A stretch of DNA of 64,000 nucleotides from assembly GCF_021172045.1 (NCBI RefSeq), contig NZ_CP087164.1:1922001-1986000 (forward strand), in the 5' to 3' direction. Shown in pieces: positions 44,116 through 54,816 of this stretch (positions are counted from its first letter, which is position 1; the number at the start of each line of letters is the position of its first letter). A model generated the notes under the pieces. That model made no database searches. It worked only from the letters and a program-made list of their open reading frames with translations, and had not been told where the DNA came from. The translations under genes were made by a program, and so were the position numbers. Origin of the DNA: Capillimicrobium parvum (GTDB taxonomy: Bacteria > Actinomycetota > Thermoleophilia > Solirubrobacterales > Solirubrobacteraceae).

Positions 44116-45765
44116 GTGCCGCCAATGGGAAGCGCACGATGCATTTCGATACTGCTGGCGGCCGCCGTCCTGGCCCCGCCGGCGACCGCCATCGCGGCTG
44201 ACGACGCCGAACGATCGCGCGGGCCGGAAGGCGACGCACTGGTGATCGGACACCGCGGGGCGTCCGGCTATCGGCCGGAGCACACGCTCGCCTCGTACCG
44301 CCTCGCGGCCGAGCAGGGGGCGGACTACGTCGAGCCCGATCTCGTCAGCACCAGGGACGGCGTGCTCGTCGCCCGCCACGAGAACGAGATCGGCGGCACG
44401 ACCGACGTCGCCCAGCACCCGGAGTTCGCCGGCCGCCGGGCCACGAAGGTGGTCGACGGCGTCCGGATCACGGGCTGGTTCACGGAGGACTTCACGCTCG
44501 CCGAGCTCAAGACGCTCCGCGCGAAGGAGCGCATCCCACAGATCCGCCCGGCCAACGCGGCCTACGACGGCCAGTTCGAGGTCCCGACGTTCCAGGAGGT
44601 GCTCGACCTCCGCAAGCAGCTGTCGAAGGAGCTCGGGCGCGAGATCGGCGTCTATCCGGAGACCAAGCACCCGTCGTACTTCCGCGCGATCGGGCTGCCC
44701 CTGGAGCCGCCACTCGTGCAAGCCCTCACGCGCAACGGGCTCAACCGCCCGAACGCCCCGGTGTTCGTGCAGTCGTTCGAGACCGGCAACCTGCGTGCGC
44801 TGGACCGCGAGCTGAAGGTGCCGCTCGTCCAGCTGCTCGGCGCGCCGGATGACCATCCGGCGGGGGACCCGCGGGTCTATCGCGATCTGGCGGCGCCCGC
44901 CGGCCTGGCGTCCATCGCCCGGTACGCGGACGGTGTCGGGCCGTCGAAGGACTACGACGTCCCGCGCAATGCCGACGGGAGCTCGGGCACGCCGACGTCG
45001 TTCGTCGCCGACGCCCACGCCGCCGGCCTGCAGGTCCACCCGTACACGTTCCGGCGCGAGAACACGTTCCTGCCGCTGGAGCTGCGCTCCTCGCCGGACC
45101 CGGCGGGCATCGGCGACCTCGAGGCCGAGATCCGCCGGTTCGTCTCGATCGGCGTGGACGGGTTCTTCACGGACGACCCGGACATCGGCGTCGCGGCGCG
45201 CCGGACGACGCTGGCCGTGATCGGCGACACGCCGTACGGCGACGTGGAGGTCGGGGCCGTGCACATCGCCGGCTCGGACGACGACCGGGCGCCCTGGTTC
45301 GGCGACCGCAGGGATGCGGCGGGACAGCCGCGGCCCGAGACTCCGCAGGAGCGCGCGCTGCGCGAGCACGAGGTGGCGACCCGCCAGGCCAACAACCTCG
45401 CCTGGATCGACCGGATCTTCGCCGAGGCGCGCCGGTCGCGTGCCGCAGGCGTGGCGATCGCGCTCCAGGCCGACATGTGGGACCCCTCCGCGGGCGACCT
45501 GAGCGGCTTCGACGCCTACAAGGAACGCCTGGCCAAGCGCGCGCACGCGTTCGGCAAGCCGGTCCTGCTGCTCAACGGCGACTCGCACGTGTACACGTCC
45601 GAACAGCCGCTGGCCGGCGTCCCGAACGTGTCGCGCATCACGGTCAACGGTTCGACGACGTGCCCGCACGAGTACCTGCGGCTGTCGATCGACCCGCGCT
45701 CGCCGGCGGTCTTCGCCCACGAGCGAGTGCCGCTGCCGAGCACCGCGCAGCTGTGCGGAGCCTGA
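44116..45765 (+). CDS. Secreted glycerophosphodiester phosphodiesterase fused to the C-terminal part of a metallophosphoesterase
   Basis: 549 residues (GTG start; ATG nine bases later is equally possible). Signal peptide about 1-28 (ISILLAAAVLAPPATAIAAD). GDPD domain about 40-360: VIGHRGASGYRPEHTLASYR, VEPDLVSTRDGVLVARHENE (metal Glu/Asp and catalytic His), YPETKHPSYFR and VDGFFTDDPDIGVAAR. It releases glycerol 3-phosphate from glycerophosphodiesters. After about residue 365, LAVIGDTPYG resembles the first strand of secreted calcineurin-like phosphoesterases, but the next roughly hundred residues of that family are missing and the sequence resumes at VHIAGSDDDRAPW through IALQADMWDPSAG and LLLNGDSHVYTSEQPL. 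The second domain therefore appears internally deleted. Confidence 0.85.
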   Translation: MPPMGSARCISILLAAAVLAPPATAIAADDAERSRGPEGDALVIGHRGASGYRPEHTLASYRLAAEQGADYVEPDLVSTRDGVLVARHENEIGGTTDVAQHPEFAGRRATKVVDGVRITGWFTEDFTLAELKTLRAKERIPQIRPANAAYDGQFEVPTFQEVLDLRKQLSKELGREIGVYPETKHPSYFRAIGLPLEPPLVQALTRNGLNRPNAPVFVQSFETGNLRALDRELKVPLVQLLGAPDDHPAGDPRVYRDLAAPAGLASIARYADGVGPSKDYDVPRNADGSSGTPTSFVADAHAAGLQVHPYTFRRENTFLPLELRSSPDPAGIGDLEAEIRRFVSIGVDGFFTDDPDIGVAARRTTLAVIGDTPYGDVEVGAVHIAGSDDDRAPWFGDRRDAAGQPRPETPQERALREHEVATRQANNLAWIDRIFAEARRSRAAGVAIALQADMWDPSAGDLSGFDAYKERLAKRAHAFGKPVLLLNGDSHVYTSEQPLAGVPNVSRITVNGSTTCPHEYLRLSIDPRSPAVFAHERVPLPSTAQLCGA

Positions 45766-45813
45766 CGGGCGCGCCCGAGACGCCCTGACGTTCGATCACA
45801 ACACAGGAGAACC

Positions 45814-47292
45814 ATGCATCTCAAGCACGTGGCGCCCGCCGTTCTGACGGCGGCTGCCCTGACACTCCCGGCCGCCGCGTCGGCCGGCGTCGCCAACGGA
45901 CAGATCGAGCCGGCCACGACCGGCCCGAGCAGCTCGCAGGCGCCGTACATCGTCCCGACCCAGAAGCACGTCGGCGTGACGTCGGTGCTGAGCGTGGGCG
46001 ACACGGTGACGACGCCGGCGGGTGCGCCGTACCGCATGGCCGGGATCGCCGACGGCCTCGGCGCGTTCGACAACGCCGACGGGACGTTCACGCTGCTGAT
46101 GAACCACGAGCTGCCGTCGGCCGCGGGTGCCGTGCGCGCCCACGGAGCCACCGGCGCGTTCGTGTCGAAGTGGACCATCGCCAAGGACGACCTGCGCGTC
46201 CTGCACGGTGAGGACCTCATCCGGCGCATCGCGACGTGGAACCCGGCGACCGGGGCGTACGACGCACCGGCCACCGGCATCGCGCTCAACCGGTTGTGCT
46301 CCGCCGATCTCGCGGCCCCGACCGCCTACTACAACCCGACCACCGGCCTGGGCTACGACGGACGGCTCTTCACCAACGGCGAGGAGAGCTCGGGCGGCCG
46401 CGCGTTCGCCCATGCGATGGACGGAACCTCCTACGAGCTGCCGGCCCTCGGCAAGACCGCCTTCGAGAACGTGGTGGCCAACCCGGCGGCGGGCGACAGC
46501 ACGGTCGTGGTGGCCACGGACGACTCCACCCCGGGACAGGTGTACGTGTTCCACGGCCGGAAGCGGTCGGCCGGCTCGCCGGTCGAGCGGGCGGGCCTGG
46601 ACCAGGGCGCCCTGTACGGGATCAAGGTGCCCGGGATGTCCGACGAGAGCACGGGCGACTTCGTCGCGTCGGGCCGCTTCCAGCTGGCCCGGGTCGGCGA
46701 CGGAGACGCCCGCGACATGTCGGGCACGGAGCTCGAGGCGGCCTCGGATGCGGCCGGCGTCACGCGGTTCTGGCGTCCCGAGGACGCCTCCTGGGATCCG
46801 ACGAACCCGCACGTCCTGTACGTCACGACGACGGCGAGCTTCACGGCCCCCAGCCGGCTGTGGAAGCTCACGTTCGACGATCCCGCCGACCCGGCGAAGG
46901 GCGGCACGATCGAGGCCGTGCTCGACGGCACCGAGGGGCAGCACATGCTCGACAACTTGACCGTGGACGGGCGCGGCCGCGTGCTGGCGCAGGAGGACCC
47001 CGGCAACCACCCGTACCTGGCGAAGATCCGCAAGTACTTCCCGCAGCAGGACCGCCTCACGACGGTGGCCGAGCACGACCCCGCGCGCTTCGCGCCGGGC
47101 GCGCCCGGGTTCCTGACGCAGGACGAGGAGTCCTCGGGGATCGTCGACGTGCGCGCCATCCTCGGCGAGGGCTGGTTCCTCGGCGACGTGCAGGCCCACT
47201 ACCCGCTGAGCGGCGAGCTCGTGGAGGGCGGCCAGCTCTTCGCGCTGTACGTTCCGCCGGCGCAGACGTTCGGGACCGCGCAGTCGCGCTAG
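45814..47292 (+). CDS. Secreted PhoX/DUF839-like phosphatase
   Basis: 492 residues with signal peptide MHLKHVAPAVLTAAALTLPA cleaved near Ala-Ser-Ala. PhoX-type alkaline phosphatases are calcium-iron beta-propellers that hydrolyse phosphomonoesters. Family-like metal-binding segments are LLMNHELPS, LFTNGEESSGGRAFAH, WRPEDASWDPTNPHVLYVTT and FLTQDEESSGIVDVRA. The twin-arginine signal of classical PhoX is not evident, so export is probably Sec-dependent. It follows the glycerophosphodiesterase gene by 48 bases; together they would free phosphate from glycerophosphodiesters outside the cell. Confidence 0.82.
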   Translation: MHLKHVAPAVLTAAALTLPAAASAGVANGQIEPATTGPSSSQAPYIVPTQKHVGVTSVLSVGDTVTTPAGAPYRMAGIADGLGAFDNADGTFTLLMNHELPSAAGAVRAHGATGAFVSKWTIAKDDLRVLHGEDLIRRIATWNPATGAYDAPATGIALNRLCSADLAAPTAYYNPTTGLGYDGRLFTNGEESSGGRAFAHAMDGTSYELPALGKTAFENVVANPAAGDSTVVVATDDSTPGQVYVFHGRKRSAGSPVERAGLDQGALYGIKVPGMSDESTGDFVASGRFQLARVGDGDARDMSGTELEAASDAAGVTRFWRPEDASWDPTNPHVLYVTTTASFTAPSRLWKLTFDDPADPAKGGTIEAVLDGTEGQHMLDNLTVDGRGRVLAQEDPGNHPYLAKIRKYFPQQDRLTTVAEHDPARFAPGAPGFLTQDEESSGIVDVRAILGEGWFLGDVQAHYPLSGELVEGGQLFALYVPPAQTFGTAQSR

Positions 47293-47305
47293 CGGTCGGT
47301 TCGCC

Positions 47306-47331
47306 AGGGGGCGTCGTTCGCGGCGCCCCCT
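47306..47331. terminator. Bidirectional hairpin between convergent genes
   Basis: AGGGGGCG and CGCCCCCT form perfect 8-base arms around a 10-base loop, midway between the phoX-like stop and the E2 stop on the other strand. Position between convergent genes supports a shared terminator. Confidence 0.65.
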
Positions 47332-47340
47332 CGGCGCCCC

Positions 47341-48700
<1,360 letters not shown>

Positions 48701-48711
<11 letters not shown>

Positions 48712-48853
48712 AGACCTCCAGCGCAGCGGACAGGATCTTCGCCTCGTGCGGAAGCGCCGCATCCTCGAGGCTCGTGACCTCCTCGACGTACAACGGACGG
48801 CTCGTCGCGGCCACCGCCACGGAGACCGGCGATTGCCATTGCGCTCTCGTCAT
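48701..48853 (-). CDS. Possible small protein upstream of E2
   Basis: A 50-residue frame starts at the ATG reading MTRAQWQSPVSVAVAATSRP, runs through YVEEVTSLEDAALPHEAKIL, and stops 10 bases inside the E2 start region, so translation could be coupled. It fills the whole space between operator A and E2. No family is recognised, and it could equally be an untranslated leader or the remnant of a larger gene. Confidence 0.4.
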
Positions 48854-48862
48854 GTACAGTAC

Positions 48863-48880
48863 CCTACCACCAGTGGGTGG
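48863..48880. promoter_or_regulatory. Palindromic operator A of the shared regulon
   Basis: CCTACCAC-CA-GTGGGTGG. It matches three other sites in this window (54777, 58424, 60939) with consensus CCWCCCAC-N2-GTGGGWGG. It lies 10 bases upstream of the small frame before E2 and in the divergent region to hyuA, so one site could control both transcription units. Confidence 0.75.
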
Positions 48881-49060
48881 GAAGATCGACGCAGCGGAGC
48901 TCGAGTGCTTCTCGTCGCGATCGGAGCGGTGATCTCCCCCGGACAGCAGGACGGCGACAGGCCGCCGCACTGGCGATGATTGGAAAGCCAAGTTGATCGA
49001 AGACGGTGAGACGACCGGCGGGCGTGCCGCTGTGCCCACCGGCGAGGAGGCATGAACTCG
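48881..49060. other. Divergent leader region before hyuA
   Basis: About 180 non-coding bases between operator A and the hyuA start. The only clear signal is the GGCGAGGAGG ribosome binding site at its right end. No hairpin or riboswitch-like conserved structure was recognised. Confidence 0.5.
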
Positions 49061-51082
49061 ATGGCGTTCGTTGGGGTAGACATCGGCGGCACGTTCACCG
49101 ACATCGTTCGCATGGACGAGTCGGGCGACGTGCACATCGACAAGGTCCCGTCCAGCGGAGATCCGATGGTGCTCGTCCGCGGGATCACCCAGCTCGGTGT
49201 GCAGCCGGAGGAGCTCGGCTTCCTGGGCGTGGGAACCACGGTCGGCACGAATGCGCTCATCGAGCGCAAGGGAGCGCGAACCGCGCTGATCACGACGCGT
49301 GGCTTCCGCGACCTGCTCGAGCTTCGGCGCACCGACCGCCAGGAGCTCTACGACCTGCAGTGGGATCTTCCGGCGCCGCTGATCCCGCGTTGCGATCGCC
49401 TCGAGATCACCGAGCGGGTGAGCTGGCGCGGCGAAGTCATGGTGCCGCTCGCCGAGGACGAGGTCGACCGCATCGTGCGCATCGTGCGCAAGCGCGGGAT
49501 CGAGTCCGTCGCGATCGTCTTCCTGCACTCGTACACCAACGACGCTCATGAGCGCCGGCTGCGCGACATCCTGCACGAGCAGCTGCCCGACCTCGAGATC
49601 TCGATCAGCTCCGAGGTGCTTCCGACGTATCGGGAGTTCGAGCGCACCGCGACCGTCGCCACGAACGCGTACCTCGCGCCCGTGATGCGCCGGTACTTCG
49701 GCGCGCTCCGCGCCGCCCTCGATGCCGAGGGTTACACGCGCGAGGCCCAGGTGATGCAGTCCAATGGCGGACTCGGCTCGATGCGCAGCGGGGCGTCGAC
49801 TCCCGCCCGGCTCGTGCGCTCGGGACCGTCGGCCGGTTGCATCGCGCTCGAAGAGCTGGGGCGCAGCATCGGCGAGCCGAACATGATCGGCCTGGACATC
49901 GGCGGAACGAGCGCCGATGTGTCCATGGTCTGGCAGGGCAAGGCCAAGCTGTCGGACCGCAACGTCCCCGAGTGGGGCCTGCCGGTCCTGCTGCCGAGCA
50001 TCGACATCATCTCGATCGGTGCGGGCGGTGGCTCGATCGCGCACATCGACAAGGGTGGCTCGCTGCACGTCGGTCCCGAGAGCGCCGGTGCGAATCCCGG
50101 CCCTGCGTGCTATGGGCGCGGCGGCACGAACGCGACCAGCACGGACGCACAGGCCGTGCTGGGCCGGCTCGGGAGCGAGCAGCTCGTGGGCGGAGGCTTT
50201 CCCATCGACCCCGGACTGGCCGAGCAGGCGATCGCCAGGAACGTCGCGGAGCCGCTCGGCATGGACGTCGTTCAGGCGGCCGAGGGGATCCTGCGCATCC
50301 TCACCGCGAGCATGATGCGCGCCGTCCGGCTGGTCACGATCGAGCGCGGCGCCGATCCGCGCGACTTCGTCCTCTGCGGCTTCGGCGGCAACGGTCCGAT
50401 GTACACGGTCGACATCGCCCGCGAGCTGTCGATCCCGCGGGTCGTCGTGCCGCGCTTCCCCGGGGTCTTCTCGGCGTACGGCGTGCTGCGCTCAGACATC
50501 GTGTACGACGCGTCGCAGACGCTGCTGATCGCGCTCGAGCCGGAGGCCGGTCCGACCGTCGAGGGGCGACTCGACGTCCTGCGTACGCGCGTCCTCGACG
50601 AGTTCGCCCAGGACGGGATCGACCACGAGCAGGTGAGCTTCCGCTATGTCGCCGAGCTGCGCTACAAGGAGCAGCTGCACGAGCTGGCGGTGGAGTTGCC
50701 GGATGCCCGCATGGACGCCGAGTCGATCCGCCGGCTCGAGCAGGACTTCCACGCCGGACACCTGCGGACGTTCGGCCACTCGGAGCCCGAGGATGCGGTC
50801 ACGCTCGTCAACCTCAAGGTGTTCGGCACCCGCGCCGGTGGGGCGAACATCGAACCGCGGGCCGCGACACAGACCGACGAGCCGCGCGGCGAGCGGTCCG
50901 TGTACTTCGGCGGCCACGGGTTCATCCCGACCGCGGTCGTTCCGCGCCCGAGCATCGGCATCGGCGAGCGCGTGGACGGCCCGGCGCTGATCACCCAGGT
51001 GGACACCACCTGCGTCCTGCCGCCGGGGTCGCACGCAACCTGCCGACCTACCGGGGATCTGATCGTGGAGGTTGGAGCATGA
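49061..51082 (+). CDS. hyuA: HyuA-family protein (N-methylhydantoinase A / ketone carboxylase beta-subunit-like)
   Basis: 673 residues from the second ATG (49061), which lies 10 bases from GGAGG; the first ATG at 49052 is only one base away from it. Actin-like ATPase fold: FVGVDIGGTFTDIVRMDESG at the N-terminus, GVGTTVGTNALIERKGARTA, a second phosphate loop MIGLDIGGTSADVSMVWQGK and SIGAGGGSIAHIDKGGSLHV, PGPACYGRGGTNATSTDAQA. Relatives hydrolyse hydantoins or 5-oxoproline with ATP, or activate ketones in acetone and acetophenone carboxylases. The neighbouring thiolase, CoA ligase and aminotransferase genes favour a ketone or lactam route, but the reaction is not determined. Confidence 0.9.
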   Translation: MAFVGVDIGGTFTDIVRMDESGDVHIDKVPSSGDPMVLVRGITQLGVQPEELGFLGVGTTVGTNALIERKGARTALITTRGFRDLLELRRTDRQELYDLQWDLPAPLIPRCDRLEITERVSWRGEVMVPLAEDEVDRIVRIVRKRGIESVAIVFLHSYTNDAHERRLRDILHEQLPDLEISISSEVLPTYREFERTATVATNAYLAPVMRRYFGALRAALDAEGYTREAQVMQSNGGLGSMRSGASTPARLVRSGPSAGCIALEELGRSIGEPNMIGLDIGGTSADVSMVWQGKAKLSDRNVPEWGLPVLLPSIDIISIGAGGGSIAHIDKGGSLHVGPESAGANPGPACYGRGGTNATSTDAQAVLGRLGSEQLVGGGFPIDPGLAEQAIARNVAEPLGMDVVQAAEGILRILTASMMRAVRLVTIERGADPRDFVLCGFGGNGPMYTVDIARELSIPRVVVPRFPGVFSAYGVLRSDIVYDASQTLLIALEPEAGPTVEGRLDVLRTRVLDEFAQDGIDHEQVSFRYVAELRYKEQLHELAVELPDARMDAESIRRLEQDFHAGHLRTFGHSEPEDAVTLVNLKVFGTRAGGANIEPRAATQTDEPRGERSVYFGGHGFIPTAVVPRPSIGIGERVDGPALITQVDTTCVLPPGSHATCRPTGDLIVEVGA

Positions 51083-52914
51083 GCGCGTTCGAGCGTCGAC
51101 TGGATCCGGTCACGTTTGAGGTCCTGAAGAGCGCCTTCGTATCGGTGTGCAACGAGATGGCGCTCGCCGTCGAGATGTCCGCCTACTCGACCGTCATCTC
51201 GGAGGGGCGCGACTACAGCGCGACCCTCTACGACGCGCACGGCAATCTGGTGGCGCAGGGCATGGAAGACCTGCCCTCTCATGCCGGCACCGCCGCGTTC
51301 ACGGTGCGGGCGACGATCGAGCGGCAGGGCATCGAGCGCATGCGCCCGGGCGACATGTTCGTCATGAACGACCCGTTCATGGGCGGCACGCACCTGCAGG
51401 ACGTGCGCGTCGTCGCGCCGATCTTCCGCCAGGACAAGCTCGTCGGGTTCGTCGCGACGACGGGCCATTGGTCGGACGTCGGTGGCATGGTGCCGGGCTC
51501 CTTCTACATGGAGGCGAGCGAGATCTACCAGGAGGGCGTCCAGATCCCGCCCGTGCCGATCGTGCAGGAGGGCGTGCTCAACGAAGCGGTGCTCGACCTG
51601 CTGCTGCACAACATGCGCGTGCCGGGCGAGCGCCGAGGAGACCTCCACGCGCAGATCGCGGCCTGCCGCGCGGGCGCGCGGCGGCTCGTAGAGCTGATCG
51701 ACCGCTACGGCGAGGACACCGTCGCGGACGCCATGGCACAGGCGCAGGACTACTCCGAGCAGCTGTTCCGGAGTGAGATCGCCCTGATCCCCGACGGCAG
51801 CTACTCCTGGGAGGACTGGATCGACCAGGACCCCAAGACCGGCGAGCCGCAGCCGGTGCGTCTGACGATGCGCATCAAGGGTGACCAGATCACCTACGAC
51901 GTGACGGAGTCCGCGCCACCGGTCCATACCGCGATCAACTGCACGTACCCCGGTCTGTGCAGCGCGATCTTCATGAGCACGAAGGCCCTGTTTCCGCAGG
52001 TGATGATGAACGAGGGGCTGCTCCGGGCGATCGAGATCGTCGTGCCCGAGCGCAGCATCGTCAACGCGCCGCGCCCGTACCCGGTCGGCGGCATGGCGGC
52101 CACCGCGCTCGAGCGAGTCATCAACTGCATCCTCGGCGCGTGGTCGCAGGCCGCGCCCGAGCGCACGACCGCGGGCCACTACAACATCATCAACATCGTC
52201 TTCGGCGGTCGCGACGAGGAGACCGGCGAAGAGCACGTCGCCTACGTCTGGACCGAGGGCGGCACCGGTGCGCGCGCGACGAAGGACGGCGTGAGCGGCG
52301 TGATGATGTTCTTCTCCGCGAGCACGCGCAACATCGCGGTGGAGATCCAGGAGCGGCGCGCGCCGGTCAGCTGGGCCGGCTACCAGTTCCGCCAGGATTC
52401 CTGCGGGCCGGGCGAGCACCAGGGCGGCCACGGGTCGATGCGGCGCCTGCACTGCGACGCCGACGGGCTCGTGCTGTCCGCGATCGGCGACCGCGAGAAG
52501 TTCAAGCCGTGGGGGCTGTTCGGCGGCGGCGAAGCGGCGAGCCAGCACCTCATTCGCTACCCCGCGGTCGGTGGCGAGGAGTCGCTCGGGATGTTCTTCT
52601 CCAACCAGGGGCTGAAGGCCGGCGACGAGGTCGCGTACCTGTCCACCGGCGGCGGCGGGTACGGCCCGCCCGCCCGGCGAGACGTGGCTCTCGTGCTCGA
52701 CGACCTCCGCAACGAGTACATCAGCGAGGAGTTCGCCGCGCGCCACTACGGCGTGGTGTGCGACGTCGTCGATCGCGAGGCGCTCGACATCCGCGTCGAC
52801 GTCGAGGCGACCCGGGCGAGACGCTCGGAGCTGTTCGGCGCCGAGCATGCCGATCCGCCCGGCCTCGAAACGCTCGGGAGCGAGCAGCTGACTCGCGGGG
52901 CCGCGACCGCATGA
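51079..52914 (+). CDS. hyuB: HyuB-family protein (N-methylhydantoinase B / ketone carboxylase alpha-subunit-like)
   Basis: 611 residues from the ATG overlapping the hyuA stop. Family segments: FEVLKSAFVSVCNEMALAVE, SAYSTVISEGRDYSATLYD, MRPGDMFVMNDPFMGGTHLQ, FVATTGHWSDVGGMVPGSF (metal-binding His-x-x-Asp), NCTYPGLCSAIFMSTKALFP, YPVGGMAATALERV, and GPGEHQGGHGSMR near the end with a GGGGYG loop. It forms the catalytic partner of HyuA. The gene order A-B with 4-base overlap is universal in the family. A third small subunit (AcxC type) is not seen nearby, which argues against a plain acetone carboxylase. Confidence 0.9.
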   Translation: MSAFERRLDPVTFEVLKSAFVSVCNEMALAVEMSAYSTVISEGRDYSATLYDAHGNLVAQGMEDLPSHAGTAAFTVRATIERQGIERMRPGDMFVMNDPFMGGTHLQDVRVVAPIFRQDKLVGFVATTGHWSDVGGMVPGSFYMEASEIYQEGVQIPPVPIVQEGVLNEAVLDLLLHNMRVPGERRGDLHAQIAACRAGARRLVELIDRYGEDTVADAMAQAQDYSEQLFRSEIALIPDGSYSWEDWIDQDPKTGEPQPVRLTMRIKGDQITYDVTESAPPVHTAINCTYPGLCSAIFMSTKALFPQVMMNEGLLRAIEIVVPERSIVNAPRPYPVGGMAATALERVINCILGAWSQAAPERTTAGHYNIINIVFGGRDEETGEEHVAYVWTEGGTGARATKDGVSGVMMFFSASTRNIAVEIQERRAPVSWAGYQFRQDSCGPGEHQGGHGSMRRLHCDADGLVLSAIGDREKFKPWGLFGGGEAASQHLIRYPAVGGEESLGMFFSNQGLKAGDEVAYLSTGGGGYGPPARRDVALVLDDLRNEYISEEFAARHYGVVCDVVDREALDIRVDVEATRARRSELFGAEHADPPGLETLGSEQLTRGAATA

Positions 52915-54044
52915 GCTCGATCCTCGGTACAGGCATCACGCCCATCGGCCGTCATCTCGAGCAGTCGCTCGCCGAGCTCGCCCAGGCTGCCGCCGGCGAC
53001 GCGCTGGCCGATGCCGGCGTCGACCGGTCCGACGTCGACACGGTCGTGTTCGCCAACGCGTTCGCGGGCATGGTCCAGGGTCAGGAGTCGGTCCGCGGTC
53101 AGGTCGTCCTCGGTCGCGCGGGCTTTGCCGGGGCGGCGATCTACAACGTCGAGAACGCGTGCGCGAGCGGGTCGAGCGCGGTTGCGCTCGCGCACCGCCT
53201 CCTGCAGGCGGCCGCGTCGGAATGCGCCCTCGTGGTCGGAGCCGAGAAGCTGCACCACGCGAGCCGCGACGTCTCGCTCCGGGCGCTCGCGACCGCAACC
53301 GACATCGACGAGATCGACGAGGACGATGTCGCGCGTGGGGTGTTCATGGCCCACTACGCGGGCAAGGGGCGCGAGTACCTTGACGCCCACGACGGGCAGA
53401 TCGAGCATTTCGCCCTCGCGGCGGCCCGCAGCAGTCGCAACGGCGCCCGCAACCCCTCGGCGCAGTTCCGGGTCGCGTGCACGCCGGACGAGGTGCTCGC
53501 CGCCCGGCCGATCATCGACCCGCTGACGCTGCTCATGTGCTCACCGATCTCGGACGGCGCGGCGGCCGTGGTGCTCGGGCGCCAGCGCCCGGGGGCGCCG
53601 CGGATCCAGGCCAGCGCCACGGTCTCGGGCTGTGACGGCCGAGACCCCTCGATCGAGGCCGCGCGCAAGGCGTTCTCGGAGGCGTCGGTGTCACCGGACC
53701 AGCTCGATGTGCTCGAGGTCCACGATGCCGCGATACCCGGTGAGCTGCTCGCCCTCGAGGCGCTCGGCGTCTGCGGCAAGGGCGAGGCCGGGCCGTGGAT
53801 CGCGGACGGTCGCAGCGACCTCGACGGTGACGTCGCCGTGAACACCAGTGGCGGCCTGGTGCGCCGCGGGCACCCGATCGGTGCCACCGGCGTCGCCCAG
53901 ATCGTCGAGGTGGCGGACCAGCTGCGCGGCCGCGCGGGCGAGCGACAGGTCGAGGGCGCGCGCCTCGGTGCGTGCCATAACGCGGGCGGCGTCCTGTGCG
54001 ACGAGCCCGCCGTCGCGGTCGTGACCGTGATGGAGGCCGCGTGA
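52911..54044 (+). CDS. Thiolase-superfamily acyltransferase (SCP-x/lipid-transfer-type)
   Basis: 377 residues, start overlapping hyuB. Nucleophile Cys84 in NVENACASGSSAVALAHRLL; RRGHPIGATGVAQIVEVA supplies the catalytic His, and the third motif reads GACHNAGGVLCDEP instead of the canonical CIGGGQG of acetyl-CoA acetyltransferases, a pattern seen in SCP-x-like thiolases. It would cleave a 3-oxoacyl-CoA (or make one). Coming right after hyuAB, it fits a carboxylation-CoA activation-thiolysis sequence for a methyl ketone, an inference. The stop overlaps the GTG of the TetR gene. Confidence 0.85.
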   Translation: MSSILGTGITPIGRHLEQSLAELAQAAAGDALADAGVDRSDVDTVVFANAFAGMVQGQESVRGQVVLGRAGFAGAAIYNVENACASGSSAVALAHRLLQAAASECALVVGAEKLHHASRDVSLRALATATDIDEIDEDDVARGVFMAHYAGKGREYLDAHDGQIEHFALAAARSSRNGARNPSAQFRVACTPDEVLAARPIIDPLTLLMCSPISDGAAAVVLGRQRPGAPRIQASATVSGCDGRDPSIEAARKAFSEASVSPDQLDVLEVHDAAIPGELLALEALGVCGKGEAGPWIADGRSDLDGDVAVNTSGGLVRRGHPIGATGVAQIVEVADQLRGRAGERQVEGARLGACHNAGGVLCDEPAVAVVTVMEAA

Positions 54045-54727
54045 GCGTCGGGGAGGAGAGTCCGAGCTCCGCCGCACAGCGGCGCTGGGAGACCCTCGCG
54101 GCGCGCGTGGCGCAGATGCGGGAGGCCATCCCGTACGTCACGGCGAACACGGAGCTGCTGGAGTCCCGGCGCTCGCAGATCGCCGAGGCGGCGTATGCGG
54201 CGTTCTGCGCCAACGGCTTCCGCTCGACGTCGGTGAGCGATGTCGCCGGGCTCGCGGGCATGGACAAGCGCACGCTCTACGACTACGTCGGCGACAAGCC
54301 CGACCTGCTCTACCTCGTGTTCCTGCACTTCCTGCCGGACCAGGTCAAACGCATGGGCAGCGCGCTCCGGGACCGGGACGACCCGGTGATGCAACTGCAG
54401 AGGATGGGACGCGCGCACCTCAGGTTCCTGGCGGAGTATCCCGGCCTCGGCCTCCTCTACTACCGCGAGATGCGGTACCTGCACCGTGAGCAGATCCGCG
54501 ACCTGCTCTGGCTGATCGGCGAGACGATCACGCTCTATCGCACGGCGATCGAGCGCGGGGCCGCCGCGGGGCTGATCGTCACCGACGACGCGCATGTCGC
54601 AGCGCGGGTCTTCGCGGCGGGGCTCGATATGCCGAGCCTCACGGCGTGGGATCTCGCGAGCTCCGATCCCAAGATCGTCGAGCGCGAGATCCTGCGCTTC
54701 GCGCTCGACGGTCTGCGGGCTCGTTAG
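54041..54727 (+). CDS. TetR-family regulator, likely controller of the catabolic regulon
   Basis: 228 residues from a GTG overlapping the thiolase stop (GTGA). The TetR helix-turn-helix is at about 45-90: RRSQIAEAAYAAFCANGFRS, TSVSDVAGLAGMDKRTLYDY and VGDKPDLLYLVFLHFL. The C-terminal ligand domain carries LGLLYYREMRYLHREQIRDL. A roughly 45-residue N-terminal extension precedes the HTH. It is encoded inside the operon that starts near operator A and just before operator B (54777-54794), so it is the best candidate to bind all four palindromes; FadR/PaaR-like TetR repressors often sense acyl-CoAs. Confidence 0.85.
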   Translation: MSVGEESPSSAAQRRWETLAARVAQMREAIPYVTANTELLESRRSQIAEAAYAAFCANGFRSTSVSDVAGLAGMDKRTLYDYVGDKPDLLYLVFLHFLPDQVKRMGSALRDRDDPVMQLQRMGRAHLRFLAEYPGLGLLYYREMRYLHREQIRDLLWLIGETITLYRTAIERGAAAGLIVTDDAHVAARVFAAGLDMPSLTAWDLASSDPKIVEREILRFALDGLRAR

Positions 54728-54776
54728 GACCATGCGAACCAAGGGATCCATGCTTCAACTGTTGACGAACTGGTAT

Positions 54777-54794
54777 CCTCCCACCGGTGGGTGG
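54777..54794. promoter_or_regulatory. Palindromic operator B of the shared regulon
   Basis: CCTCCCAC-CG-GTGGGTGG, 22 bases before the E1alpha ATG. It starts inside a TGGTATCCT extended -10-like sequence (TATCCT at 54774-54779), where a bound repressor would cover the start point. It matches operators A, C and D. Confidence 0.8.
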
Positions 54795-54816
54795 GAGAGA
54801 GAGACAGCTGGCCGCG

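Noticed and set aside
42487-45720. A 1077-codon minus-strand frame across fgd and the glycerophosphodiesterase gene
   Set aside because: Both plus-strand genes have clear homology; this frame is an antisense shadow.
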